A stretch of 64,000 bases of DNA from Tanypteryx hageni. Taxonomy: Eukaryota; Arthropoda; Insecta; Odonata; Petaluridae. Below are positions 45,391 through 56,226 of this stretch, piece after piece. The first letter of the stretch is position 1; each line of letters begins with the position of its first letter. The stretch spans positions 33,576,854 through 33,640,853 of the forward strand of contig CM054116.1 in the NCBI GenBank assembly GCA_028673005.1, given 5' to 3'. The position numbers and the translations under genes are program-made. Under the pieces are notes generated by a model. It saw nothing but the letters and a program-made list of their open reading frames with translations. It had not been told where the DNA came from and made no database searches.

Positions 45391-45833
45391 CAAGGCGCAA
45401 TTTTAGAAAGATGTTTCATCGGTTAAAAGGATCAAAAGTGTTTAATGACGCTTTATCAGGAATCTGTGTGTGTGTGCGTGTGAGAGAGTGAGAGAGAGTG
45501 TACACGTATGTGTGTAACGTGTAAAATCAGTATCATCGTCATTTGCAAAGTTACATTAGTTATATAAGATAACGGAGCAAAATTCTACCTGTTATGCAGA
45601 TCTGATGTGTACTTTGACATCATGTAATTAGAAAGTATGAGAGGCAGGAATAGATAATTATCAAATGATTATTATTAATGAATATTAAAATAAAACAAGA
45701 ATTACAAATCCTGAATAAAGTAAACGCTTCTGCTGTAAATTGTGAACCAGCTGAGCATTTGTCACCAAAGTTATGTTTAGGCAATTTGCGCCATTGAGAG
45801 CATCTTTTCATCAGCCTCTTCCTTTCTATTTTT

Positions 45834-46304
45834 ACTTTCTCCATATACGAAGTATAGAGAAAATATGGTTTCATTAAAAAATCTAATTCAAGATTTCAAC
45901 AGAAATACATGTTTTAAGGTCTGTTTGTCTGTGACTGGAATTTTGTGGGCGCTTTAACTCAAAAACTAATAATCCGATAAGCATAAAATTTCATATTTAA
46001 CATTTGTATTTGAAAGTCAAGAACTGATTTGATTTTAGCTAAAATCGGTCGACCAAAAGTAGATGTTTATTCCAGCAATTTTTCCGTTTGTGTCAAATAT
46101 CTCCTGTAATTCTTCATTAGCGTAATCGTATTAATTTACCTAAGATATAGATAATTTTATTCTCCACAACTTGTATTTAATAATTCTTTTGTAGAGCCAA
46201 TTGCGAAGGAGGTATTTCAGTTCAATATTGACAGCGATTCCAGCGCCGCCAACTCGTAAATTACCAACTACATATGGAGAAAGTCATGTGTTGGTCACAT
46301 CAGA
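45834..46304 (+). mobile_element. M1 element, copy 5, divergent
   Basis: It starts ACTTTCTCCATATACGAAGTA and ends 'tatggagaaagtcatgtgttggtcacatcag'. The interior is shorter and more diverged than other copies, but keeps 'actcaaaaactaataatc' and the 'aactgatt.gatttt' segment. T-runs on both sides. Confidence 0.65.
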
Positions 46305-46591
46305 TTTTTTTTATGAGTGTTCCTTCATCCATTATATTCTCTAATTTGTCCATTTCTATAGTCTCTTTTTCTTCATCATTACATCTTTTCCGTGTTTCTT
46401 AGTTATTTCATTCTTCTTTGGCCTCTTCTTCATTCGGCTGCTCCTCTTCATTAACTTCTTTCTCCCTTTACCTCTAAGACTTATAGTCTCGTATATTTTT
46501 GTAATCGACCTCTTGGATTATTATATCCTATAAAGACTTGCTGTTTCAATTAATTTCTCCTTCAATTTTTCTCGAAGTTCCATCTATTTTT

Positions 46592-46613
46592 ACTCTCTCA
46601 ACGCGTAGTATAG
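46592..46613 (+). mobile_element. M1 5'-end fragment
   Basis: ACTCTCTCAACGCGTAGTATAG corresponds to the first 22 bases of M1, preceded by TTTTT as in other copies. It is cut off by hAT-like sequence at 46614. Confidence 0.45.
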
Positions 46614-47330
46614 GTAAAGTGACCAGACGTTCCGATTTCGGCGGGACAGTCCCGCTTTTGAGCAGCATGTCCTGGCCCCGCAAAAACTTGGGGAGACGCA
46701 AAATTGTCCCGCTTTTGGATATATTGATGACAAATGTCCCGATTATTCAAATGTTTTTGCAACAAATGGAATATTAGATAAACAGTTCACAACAACGAAT
46801 TAAACAACATAAGACAATCAAAGATACATAAATAATAACAGCGAATGAAACTAAAATAATAATAATCGTAAGAATATCAATCAACCTCTTCCACAATAAA
46901 GGGGACGACGCTGATCACCAATCGGCCGTGACGCAGCTTGAGCATTGGCTAATAGCATTTTGCAGATGTCAAAACAAATGACAGCGTAATTCATCGGGAT
47001 TCTCCTTATTCAAACGTGTCGTAAAGTTTGTACGATATCGGTATCGTCCTAGATGGCGTTCACCGTCCCTGTCTTACTCAGTTTGAGGAGTTTGGAATGC
47101 GTCTACCAATAAGATACCTACGCTAAGTGGAATTATTCACTCATTTCAGAGACAGATATTAGCCACAAGCAAATGTCAGAATTAATTCAATTTATATTGT
47201 CTCCCTGGAACTAATTATTCTGCGGAACGTGATTTCTCACAATTGAATAAGTGGTGGACATTTTAAAAATCCCAACTCAAAGTCTCAACCCTCAAGGTGT
47301 TACTATAGCGAAAAAATCAGTGGCGGATTA
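46614..47330 (+). mobile_element. hAT element relic
   Basis: It opens with 'tgaccagacgttccgatttcggcgggacagtcccgc', a subterminal sequence I recognise as common to one hAT group. A transposase C-terminus fragment follows at 47190-47256. The right end was not found. Confidence 0.5.
47190..47256 (+). pseudogene. hAT transposase dimerisation-domain fragment
   Basis: One frame reads LPGTNYSAERDFSQLNKWW and then a stop. This corresponds to the conserved 'SAER.FS.LN' motif at the C-terminus of hAT transposases, where dimerisation and part of the catalytic fold lie. Only about 22 residues are readable, and the rest of the protein is not recognisable. Confidence 0.55.
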
Positions 47331-47814
47331 AGGAGGGTCGCACTTGGCGCGCGCAAGGGGCCCCATGACGTATGGCAGTAGGATTCCGCGAAAGATGGAT
47401 TTCGTGTGGATCGGCGAAAATGGGGAAAAAGACAAGATTTCCTTACCGCTCAGTTGCCCTAAATCTTGAATTTCTCCCTCACCACACTCAGTGGCGGGTT
47501 TGAAGGGCGTCGCACTTAGCGCGTGGCAGGGGCCCCGAAAAAATGTTTGTTTATATAATACCTATCAGAAATATCAAATGTCTCAATTTAAAAATCAGTG
47601 GAACCTCTCTCTATGATTCCATAGAAAAACGATCGTTAAGAGGTGTCACAAAAGAGGGTAGCCGTTAGGAGCGGTTTCACTATAAGTATATTTAGATTGC
47701 AGTCCCCCCCGACTGCTTAGCGCCAGGGACCCCCAAATGTGTAGCGCCAGGGGCCCCCAAACGTTTAGCGCCAGGTGGCCGGGCCCAAATGTTTAACGCC
47801 AGGGGCTCCGAATG
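47331..47814 (+). repeat. hAT-like sequence with short tandem repeats
   Basis: Two similar segments, 'cagtggcggattaaggagggtcgcactt' type at 47322 and 'cagtggcgggtttgaagggcgtcgcactta' type at 47489, look like repeated hAT left ends. At 47712-47812 a unit of about 27 bp (gcgccaggggcccccaaa, then tgttta) is repeated about four times. The family is uncertain. Confidence 0.4.
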
Positions 47815-47910
47815 TAAATAAGTATCGGAATAAATGCTGTAAGAAATTTAATTTTCTACAACCTATGTTTGAAGCATTTTCCCATATAAAGCATTGTTAA
47901 GAGATATAAA
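47815..47910 (+). mobile_element. M1 fragment, plus orientation, left of nested stack
   Basis: It matches the middle of M1 from 'ggataaaagttgta.gaaattta' to 'aagagatat'. The same element appears to resume at 50754 with 'ttatatttttagctgccaccaccacg', exactly the next consensus segment. Confidence 0.6.
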
Positions 47911-48167
47911 AATCTGATGTGGTCACCACATGAATTTCCCCATACCTGTATTATTTTTAAAAATTCCAAATAGGTTACATGGTATTAAATACTTTAAGGA
48001 ACTGCGAGAAAAATTTAAAGACTAAAAATAACAGAAATAAACTCAAACCATAGCCTTCTGATATTGGATATAGTCACGAGGTTCCAAAATTTAAGGAACT
48101 ATAAAGGAGCGTTACTAAGACGTAATTAAGCGCCAATTGTTAACAATAGTCGTCGTTGGTGGTGGCT
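47911..48167 (-). mobile_element. M1 copy in inverted orientation, 3' half
   Basis: The reverse complement begins at the jockey junction and runs through 'gttaacaattggcgctta' and 'ctatatccaatatcagaagg' to the 'ccacatcag' terminus at 47914. It was inserted into the plus-strand M1 copy. Its 5' half is at 50549-50753. Confidence 0.65.
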
Positions 48168-50548
48168 GTTCTTCTTCGGATCCGACTGCCTCACCAGTCG
48201 GAGGATCGCATTTCCCGCAAACATGCTTAATGCGCCCTGGTGAAGTCTTCACTCCTGGCTTGGATTCTTCTGCTCTGTGTCCGAAGAGGGGCACACTAAA
48301 ACCCCGTCAGTCGGGGACGTTTCCCTTGGGGCAGGGATTCGATTGTATCCAGGCTGGCGATGGGGCGTTTGTAACGATCCCACCACCGAACCTGGATGTC
48401 TCCTATCCGGCGTACCTCCTCGTGAGGAGAGAGGGCCACCATAGTGAAGTAGGCCTTCGCAGCCGAGGGAAGTAGGTCGTCGAGAGGCTCCACATCAGCC
48501 AGGCGATGTATCCGGGCGTTGCCATCTTGCCTGGAGCAGTTGAGCACCCACCGGAGCGCCGTATTCTGGACCACCTGGAGACGGTTGATGCTTGTCCGGG
48601 AAGCCGATGATCAGACCGGAGAGGCGTATGTCAGCACTGGGAGGACACACGCCAGGTACAGCCTCCTTTTAGTCTCCATGGAGAGGCTCCTCGAACCCAG
48701 GAGTGGACGAATCCTTCCGAGTGCGGCAACGCCCCTCTGCCTCTGCCTCTCGACCTGCGATTTCCAGAGCAGCTTCCGATCGAGCTGGACTCCGAGATAG
48801 GTCACTTCTGTCTCCCATGGGATGATGTCCCCCATCACCGATAGATCGACTCCAGGCGGAGCGCCGAAACCGGGGTGGAAGACGATGGCTTTCGTCTTAC
48901 CCGGATTGACAGCGATCCGCCATCGACGATACCACGAGACTGCCTCCTGTAGTCCCAGGGCCGCTGCATATTTTTGGGACGAGCGGCAAAAGGATCGCCG
49001 CATCGTCCGCGTACAGGGCCAAAATGATGTTCCACCCATGGTCTCGTGGCACGTCGTGGGTGAATATGTTGAACAGAACTGGCCCCAGAACGGATCCTTG
49101 CGGAACACCAGCCCATGCCTGCTGGAGATCCGATCCTTCCTGAAGCCACTGCACCCGGAATTCCCGGCCGTGTAGGTAGGATTCGACAAGGCGAAGAATC
49201 CAGGCCGGGAACTGGAGTCGATGCATCTTCAACAGGAGGCCCTCGTGCCACACGCGGTCGAAGGCCTTCGAGATGTCGAAGAAGGCCCCTGCGACCACGT
49301 GTTTCCTGTTGAAGGCGTCGGTGATGAAGGACGTCACTCGCGCCAGCTGCTCTGGAGTGGAGTGACCCTCTCGGAATCCGAACTGCTCCGCAGGAAGGGA
49401 CTGCCCCTCTCGCAGATGGTGCTGGATCTCGGGCAGCAGCAATCTCTCGAACATCTTCCCAAAGCCCGCCAGTAAGGAGATGGGGCGGAGATCACCTGGG
49501 CACAGTTCTGCGTCCCGCTTCTTAGGGATGCAGATGACCCTCGCCCGCTTCCAAGAAGATGGGAAGTGGGAGATCCTCGCGCAGCCGGTGTAAATGCTGG
49601 CCAGATGTACTACGGCTGCCACTGATTCAGCTGTGGAAGGGTTGGAGGTAAAAACCTCTCGGAGGTATTTACCAACCATTTCCGCCTTCTCCGAGGGGGT
49701 GGCTGCCACCCTGTTCCCATGGGAGAGGAGAGGGTCGCGGTGTTGACCGCCACGCAGCTGACGGCAGACCTTCCACGCTGAGTGGTCCTCCAGGGAGACA
49801 GTCGTCAGGTACCGCTCCCAGGCCTCGTGTCGAACCTCGCGTAGCAGCAGCTGGACCTCAAAGTTGAGGTCGGTGAGCTGTTGCCTGAGGTCCGGGGTTT
49901 TGTGGCGCTGCCATCGCCGCCGGACGCTGTTACGGAAGGTGATGGTGTTCCGCAGTCCGGGAGGCAGCGCAATCCTAATGGCGTGCCGAACCTGGACCAT
50001 GGGGATGTGGGCTCCCATGGATTCCTGAACGACCGAGGTGAGGCGATGAACTATGGCGTCCGCCTCCACCGCTGTTGTTGGTGGAGCTGGGCGATCTGGG
50101 AGGTTCGCCGCGATGTGCCCGCGGAAGCTCTCCCAATCCGCGTGAGCGAAGCCGCGGCGTTGTCTCGGAGGGATCTTCACCGGCAGTCCTCCAAGAAGGA
50201 GGAGTGTCGGATTGTGATCCGACGAGAGACCGAGTAAATGCTCGCCAACACTCCGAGGTTGCGGACTATGGCGACATCGAGAACATCGTCTGAAGGCAGG
50301 TATGTTGGTTCGGTGGGCGCCAGCACACTAAGCCCCTCTTCGTCGATGAAGTCCCTCAGGTGGAAGCCACGGCGGTTAGGGACCCTAGAGTGTGCCAGCT
50401 TGGATGTTTGGCATTCAGGTCTCCTAGGATAATGGATGGACCAGTGCCGGGGCCGAGTAGATCAACCAGCGGCTCAGAGTCCCAGGGAGCGGACGGCCGG
50501 TAGTAGGCCGAAGAGACCTAGACCCAGCCACGAGTGGTACGGATGTCA
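48168..50548 (-). mobile_element. jockey-clade LINE, 5'-truncated
   Basis: A GC-rich 2.4 kb block sharply different in composition from its surroundings. It holds the end of the endonuclease domain and a complete though disrupted reverse transcriptase (48293-50515). Both flanks are halves of one inverted M1 copy, which defines the ends to within a few bases. ORF1 and most of the endonuclease are absent, the usual result of incomplete reverse transcription. Confidence 0.8.
48293..50515 (-). pseudogene. jockey-type ORF2 relic: endonuclease end plus reverse transcriptase
   Basis: The endonuclease remnant shows IILGDLNAKHPSWH (about 50430) and SSDHNPTLLLL (about 50210) in two frames. The long open frame 50180-48897 carries the FAHADW segment, then RT motifs: IPKK...LRPISLLAG, QFGFREGHST, AGAFFDISKAFDRVWHEG (Asp 302), AGVPQGSVLGPVLFNIF and LALYADDAAIL (Asp 392-393). 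A frameshift just after YADDAAIL (about 48990) moves to the frame reading RWRIAVNPGKTKA and VTYLGVQLDRKL. A TGA interrupts LTYASPV-W (about 48611), then VQNTALRW and the C-terminus follow. The catalytic residues survive but the frame does not. Confidence 0.88.
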
Positions 50549-50753
50549 TATACAGGTAAAATATTTAGTTTTAAAGATATCTTTAAATAATGCATTATAT
50601 GGGAAAATTTTCTACAACGTTCATTCAAGTACGTTTTTACATATGGTCAAAACGTGTTCAAGGGACCTCAAAACGTGTATTTCCATTGAAATCTCGAAAT
50701 CGATTTTTTCATGAAAACAATACTTTCCCCTATACTACGTATGGGGAAAGTAA
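50549..50753 (-). mobile_element. M1 copy in inverted orientation, 5' half
   Basis: The reverse complement reads from ACTTTCCCCATACGTAGTA (50753) through 'acgttttgaggtccc' to 'gcattatttaaagatatc', then meets the jockey element. It pairs with 47911-48167. Confidence 0.65.
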
Positions 50754-50995
50754 AAATTATATTTTTAGCTGCCACCACCACGTTACCTACCGGCGACTAT
50801 TGTAAACACTTGACGCTTAGTTACGTAGCCATATCCTATATCATAAGTCTACGGTATGAGTTTACTTCTGTTCTTTGTAAAGTCTTTAAATTTTTCTCGC
50901 AATTCCTTAAAACATTTATTATCATTTAACCTATTTGGGATTTTTAGAAATATTAAAATTATGCGGAAAGCCATGTGGTGGCCATATCAAATTTT
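50754..50995 (+). mobile_element. M1 fragment, plus orientation, right of nested stack
   Basis: It begins 'ttatatttttagctgccaccaccacg' and ends 'atgcggaaagccatgtggtggcca', the 3' half of M1. It continues the fragment that stops at 47910. Confidence 0.6.
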
Positions 50996-51376
50996 CTCCT
51001 TATACTTTCTTTGATGTCGTTCATTTTATCAAGACTTCGATTATTCAATTATAATTTTTTCAGTCCATTTTCTCGTCCAGATTATCTATTAAGCCTTAAT
51101 GAGGATAACATTAGAGGAATCTTGATTTGTATTAGAGGAGGGTAGGAGAAAGCATTATGAAAGTTACTCTTGCATTAATTCGGGCTTTGAAGACGCAAAA
51201 AAGCTACGAATAGCGAAATAACTTTCACGAACATTTCAATGAATCAGATATGTTTATAATCACATAATTTTCACAAATGGCACATCAGTAAGAATGCCAG
51301 AGCAAGTCGACGTAAATAATACCACGGAATTGGCGTCATACTTAGTTAAATAAATCATTTAATAAAATATACACAA
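50996..51376. other. unassigned AT-rich gap
   Basis: Nothing was recognised between the M1 stack and the Helitron end at 51377. Confidence 0.4.
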
Positions 51377-51554
51377 CTAGCAGAACAACCCGCTCTTTGT
51401 CCGGGGTATTTGTGATTAGTATATTGAAAGGCTTCCGTTGGTAGGTACCAATGATCTTTCATGACTTCGAAGTTTTAACTTATCTTCTTCGACCATAATT
51501 TTGAAAAACACATTGAAGATCCTATTACAATACTTCCTCATTGACTATGTAAAC

Positions 51555-51895
51555 CAGGGGTCGGCAACCTTTTCTGCATGGCGGGCCACATTTGCAGTTG
51601 TGAATGTTTCGGAGGGCCGCATTGGGAGTCAAGAAAGGCTCGGCGGGCCGGATGAGCGAATAAATCAGAAGTTATCTAGAGATTCTGTGATTTCATATGA
51701 ACGAAAACAAGTTTACGTAATTTACTAGCGTTAAAACTTCACCAGAAAAGGCTTTGAGACCCTAATTTTACTCAAAAAATATATAATTGCCCATGATAAA
51801 TTTTCCTGATCACTTTTTCATTACAGCTTTGCGGGTCGCATAAAGCGTTCTCGAGAGTCGCACGTGGCCCGCGGGCCTTAGGTTGCCGACCCCTG
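51555..51895 (+). mobile_element. hAT-type MITE, 341 bp, exact TSD
   Basis: Sixteen-base perfect terminal inverted repeats CAGGGGTCGGCAACCT are flanked by an exact 8 bp duplication ATGTAAAC at 51547-51554 and 51896-51903. 'gcgggcc' words occur inside both ends. It lies within the last codons of the Helitron helicase. Confidence 0.95.
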
Positions 51896-52200
51896 ATGTA
51901 AACAGTCTTGCCAAAAGAATATACAAATTATTTCGCTTATTACTTACCATTGAACATGCTACATAGAACTGATCATGAGAAAAGCAATGTGCAGTTAAGA
52001 CAAACCTGACAACTTTCAGCGATTGACTTTGTCCCTTATTTATAGTCATTGTAAAAGGAAACTGAAAAGGGTATTCGCTAGGAATCATGGGCATACGTGG
52101 TATAAAAACACTCGTTCCTTTGACACTTCCTGTCCAAATAACTGCTTCAATAACAAGCAGGTCCCATTTCAAGGTTTTGTAGCATCTAAATTCCGCGGTA

Positions 52201-52600
52201 ATATAATTAGTGCACTAACCTTTAACATCGATTATGAGTAATATAATTAGTGCACTAACCTTTAACATCGATTATGAGTAATATAATTAGTGCACTAACC
52301 TTTAACATCGATTATGAGTTATATAATTAGTGCACTAACCTTTAACATCGATTATGAGTAATATAATTAGTGCACTAACCTTTAACATCGATTATGAGTA
52401 ATATAATTAGTGCACTAACCTTTAACATCGATTATGAGTAATATAATTAGTGCACTAACCTTTAACATCAATTATGAGTAATATAATTAGTGCACTAACC
52501 TTTAACATCAATTATGAGTAATATAATTAGTGCACTAACCTTTAACATCGATTATGAGAAATATAATTAGTGCACCTACCTTTAACATCGATTATGGGGT
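52201..52600 (+). repeat. 40 bp minisatellite, 10 units
   Basis: The unit begins atataattagtgcactaacc and continues 'tttaacatcgattatgagta'. Ten copies run in perfect 40 bp register, nearly identical. Variants include catcaattatg in units 7 and 8, 'cacctacc' in unit 10 and 'gagtt'/'gagaa' ends in units 3 and 9. Each unit contains the palindromes GTGCAC and ATCGAT. The array lies inside the Helitron helicase sequence. Confidence 0.97.
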
Positions 52601-53297
52601 GACACCTGGGGGGGTTCTGTGAATTTAAACTCTTAACAGTGTAATTTAATGCTTTTCCCGCCTTTTTCACGTTGTCCACAGAGTTATAAACTATTTCCTC
52701 AGCAACAAATTTAATTATGAATCTATTATTGAGTAAAGCCGCCATTTCGTTTTTGGGGGCGAGAAATACTCTTTCACATGACGACGAAACTGACTTTTCA
52801 CTCAAATGAGAAATTTCTGGATATACTTTTGATTCCAGTTCATCAGCCGATTTAATCACATCACCCAGTTATCCTGGTATTTAAATTTCGCCATTTATAT
52901 TGGGAATGTTTTCATGATCTATTCGCTAAAATAATCCTACGATTTCACCATCTGTATAATCCCATTTTAAATATACTCTCCTGTTTGTTGAGGGGCTTAA
53001 TTTTTCTGTTTTCCTCCATATAAATTACGTTTTTGTGTAAAAACCTTGGAAAAGGAACATTTGAAATCACGTATACAAAATTGTTTTCACTTGGACTTTA
53101 AATTAATTAAATTAAATTTAATTTAATTCTGATATAATTCGTCTTTTAATAATCGAAACTCATCAAATAGCATTTCGCGCCAAATATTAGGTATGTACTT
53201 ATTGTTAGATTATTAATAAGCAAACCCTTTATAATAGGGTAATTTTGATTGCGGTATATCCTTAATCGACAACAATTGGGTTGTCATGAGAGCTAAA

Positions 53298-53715
53298 TTT
53301 TTAGCCTACTTTCCAGAATGGAAAGTTTCTTCGTTGTGTCTGTCTGTCCGTCTGTCTGTCTGCCCCTATTAACTTTTTAACCAGTAGATCGATTTTCATG
53401 ACACCTGGTGGAAATCTCTTGCTACTTGAGCCGAGCTCCCGAGGATAATTTTTGTTGCAAAGATTGAAAGTCCTTGCTTCGATTCAATGAGTTCCCCTTC
53501 CCATTTGACTTACATGGGGTATTTGAAATATGTCGTGCAGGGTAATTTTCTCTAGCAAATTAAAATATCTTAGAACTGTAATATCGGTGTAGGATTTGTA
53601 CTATTCTTTGAGGAAAGGGATGAAGATTCTAATTTTTTTCGTAGAATTTTGCTTATCGAACGTATTTCTTCGAATTTGGCATAAATACTAGCGTTTTTGC
53701 AGTTTTTATCGCTCA
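53298..53715 (+). repeat. M2 repeat, left part
   Basis: It starts 'ttagcctactttccagaatgg' and matches 42486-42895 to 'gtttttatcgctca'. It is broken at an A|T step at 53715 by two Helitrons and resumes at 56227. Confidence 0.75.
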
Positions 53716-54887
53716 CTAGCAGAAGTACCCGGACGTTCCTCGGGTTTAAGGTTAAGAACAAATAATCAATGCAGAGTATACAGAAACACTTTAAGTACAA
53801 AGAAGTTGCAAGTTATTTGACTCAATTCAACGTTGGTCGGGTTTCTGATTCGATATTGATAAGAAAATTATATTTGAGTGTTAATCTTTCAACCTTCTAT
53901 TACATAACAGTCCTGTATTAATACAATATATGAAATTTAGCAAAGATTCTTTTGGCAAAAAAATTTCAAATTATGACAGTGAAGCTGGAAGCTATGAAAA
54001 ACAGGAATTTCTCCATGAATGCTCGGGTGGGCTTTATTTGGATCATACATCACATTTTCTTGCAAATTTAAGTAAAGTTGTCTTCACTGGCACAATGCGA
54101 TTAAATAATTAAGGGTATACGTTTGGGCCGGAGGAATTTCCCGTTGAAGAATTTTTGCTCGCGATTTCAACACCAGCAAAGACCCATCACAGACATAAGA
54201 CTTAACGCAATTTTCGCACTATACACCTTAAAAATATGCCTCTTGCAATTACGAAGTCGCTTTCACATATAGATTGCGCTAATCATCTCACAATACCAAC
54301 AATGCTATTGACAGAAGTTTGTTTATTTACGTTACCATGATAAAAATAACAAACTCGCATACCTGGTTTTCCTAGTTCAAGAAGTCGGCAACAATTGGAT
54401 ATACATGACAACCATAAGTTTTCGATTAAAAAATGTCGAAATTTTGCTGTTAAAAGTATAATTTAGGAAATCTTTCGTCCGTATTTGAAATTAGACGGTA
54501 GGAAAACAAAACTTCATTCATTTCTGTGTTCCCGGGTTCAAGTCTGAAACTCGTACTAAGGTTATTAGTTATGTTAAAGTCCAAATTAAAATTTGTCTAC
54601 ACTCATTCCCATGTTATTCAAATGGAAAAAAATAGAAGAGAGAAATATTTAAAAAAATAAAAATGGTCAATCATATCGGTTTAAAAACCTTACTGCACCA
54701 CCTTTCTCTGCACTGTGATTAAAATGATACCTTTCCCTTGCTTCTACGTTCTGTGGTTCTCGAGTTATAGAATCACACACAGACAGACATACATACATAC
54801 ATACATACATACATACATACATACATACATACATACGTACGTACGTACGTACGTACGTACGTACGCACGCACGCACGCACGCACGTA

Positions 54888-54951
<64 letters not shown>

Positions 54952-54997
54952 CACACACACACATACATACATACATACAAACGCTTACTTTTATAGA
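53716..54997 (-). mobile_element. short Helitron H1
   Basis: Plus-strand CTAGCAG at 53716, preceded by A, then ACCCG-loop-CGGGT gives the 3' terminus on the minus strand. The 5' end (TCTATAAAAG on the minus strand) is at 54997 and is followed by T. Its 5' region aligns with those of H2 and H3 (landmarks 'cttctacgttctgtggtt', 'cattcccatgttatt'). It has no helicase or Rep coding sequence. A composite microsatellite occupies its 5' end. Confidence 0.7.
54775..54980. repeat. composite tetranucleotide microsatellite
   Basis: Blocks in series: (CATA)n, (CGTA)n, (CGCA)n, (CA)n and (CATA)n again, about 200 bp in all. It looks like stepwise single-base change of one motif followed by expansion. The long open frames on both strands (Tyr/Val/Cys/Met or Thr/His/Arg) are artefacts. 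Confidence 0.97.
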
Positions 54998-55001
54998 TTT
55001 A

Positions 55002-56226
55002 CTAGCTGAAATTGCCCAGCGTTGCTCGGGTTTTTTAAGTCAAAACATAAAACATTGAGGAAGATTTGAGAATAAAACCAAGTAATGAAACCAGGTTAAT
55101 TTTTATTGTAGTACTTAATGGTATGCAATATTTCTTGTCTTCCCATCTTTTACCCAAATAAATAAATTTTTCCTGCATCTTTTATCGATAAAATTGGCGA
55201 CTGTATTTTTTATCAAATAATTACAACAAACAATCGATGGAATCACTTTTAAAATATAGTTATTTCACTCAAATTAAGTTCCAGTGGAAGAAACTGAATG
55301 ATATTATGTGGTCACGAATCTCAAAAACATAAAAAACTTGGGCAGGAATTGCAAGCTCTAGGGATGCAACCGGTGGTAACACATTTGAAGATATAGGTAT
55401 TCAAATTTAGCTTACCCATACGTTATCCCATGCAAAGGCTGATTTTGTGAGTCTAATTTGTCAGGTGAATATTTTAAAGTTTAACCTATGAAACAAAATA
55501 AGTGCCCGGACTTTGAAACCGAATTTGGCGATAAAAAGTGTTGGTATGATATGGAAAGTGTTATTATAATCTAATAGGTATAATTTTCTTAATTGATGCA
55601 TAAAAATGTTCAGTTGAAAGGAAAGCAAAATGTACATATAGATGTTCAAGGGAGGATTACGATTATAAATGTTGTTCTAAATTAAATAATTGTTATAGAT
55701 GTTTTCTTATTTTACCTTCTGAGATATCTTTCATTTTACGCATTTTCAATGTTAGTGAAAAACATATTTCACTGTCTACTAAATATAGAGAATATGCAGA
55801 ATACATGAAAAGGTTTTAGAGAACAAAAGCACTTAAAATTGCACATTAAAACTGTCTTCCACTTACCTTTTGAAATAATTAGCCAGATTTAGAGTTTTTT
55901 TGGTGATTGCCCTTCTTTGAATAACCTTAGTCTTTCTTTATTCCCTAATTCAGTTTATATTAGGTATATATTATTTCTTTTAGTTAATATTAGATATTGT
56001 TTATAACTCTCATTCCCGTGTTATTTAAATGGGAAAAATTAAAAGAGAAATATATTTTTTAAGTAAAAGCGTAGTTGAAATCGCTTTAAAAACCCTCCCA
56101 TTTTGCTTAACTTTTCATTGCGGTTAAAATGGCACTTTCATCTTACTTCTACGTTTTGTAGTTGTTTCGTTATAAATGCACAAGCAAACAAACAAATTCT
56201 TCAAAATATTTATGGTAGAGATAAGA
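55002..56226 (-). mobile_element. short Helitron H2
   Basis: CTAGCTG at 55002, preceded by A, with an imperfect stem GCCCAGCgttGCTCGGG next to it, is the minus-strand 3' end. The 5' end reads TCTTATCTC on the minus strand and finishes at 56226, followed by T and the continuing M2 sequence. It lies head-to-tail with H1, with only TTTA between them. Confidence 0.7.

Larger units (their letters stand above)
51525..52990 (-). pseudogene. Helitron PIF1-like helicase relic
   Basis: Read on the minus strand from 52859: VIKSADELESKVYP, then CERVFLAPKNEMAALLNN (the conserved Helitron 'ERAILAPKN' motif) and LNSQNPPRCHP. The segment equivalent to 'LKVGAPIMLLRNL' follows, here occupied by the minisatellite. 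After it come LPRNLDATKP-stop-NGTC, then SVFIPRMPMIPSEYPFQFPF, TMTINKGQSQSLK (helicase motif V/VI region) and CFSHDQFYVACSMVSNKRNN. A hAT MITE then interrupts, and the last residues VYIVNEEVL plus stop (51554-51525) follow beyond it. Stops and shifts make it nonfunctional. PIF1-type helicases in Helitrons drive strand displacement in rolling-circle transposition. Confidence 0.88.
51377..53000 (-). mobile_element. Helitron, autonomous type, degraded (3' half)
   Basis: On the minus strand the 3' end reads ...CCCG-loop-CGGGTTGTTCTGCTAG and is followed by T, that is a hairpin then CTAG at 51380-51377. The helicase coding remnant ends 145 bases upstream of this terminus. A hAT MITE (51555-51895) and a 40 bp minisatellite (52201-52600) interrupt it. 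The 5' half, including the Rep domain, is absent or unrecognisable. The right boundary given is approximate. Confidence 0.75.

Noticed and set aside
48822..50293. Plus-strand open frames across the jockey element
   Set aside because: They lie opposite the recognised RT frames and result from high GC content.
52201..52600. Possible CRISPR array
   Set aside because: The 40 bp units are contiguous, with no variable spacers, in a eukaryotic TE context. It is a minisatellite.
54667..54996. Long Tyr/Val/Cys/Met and Thr/His/Arg open frames
   Set aside because: They are translations of the composite microsatellite, where a stop codon cannot arise from the tetranucleotide units.
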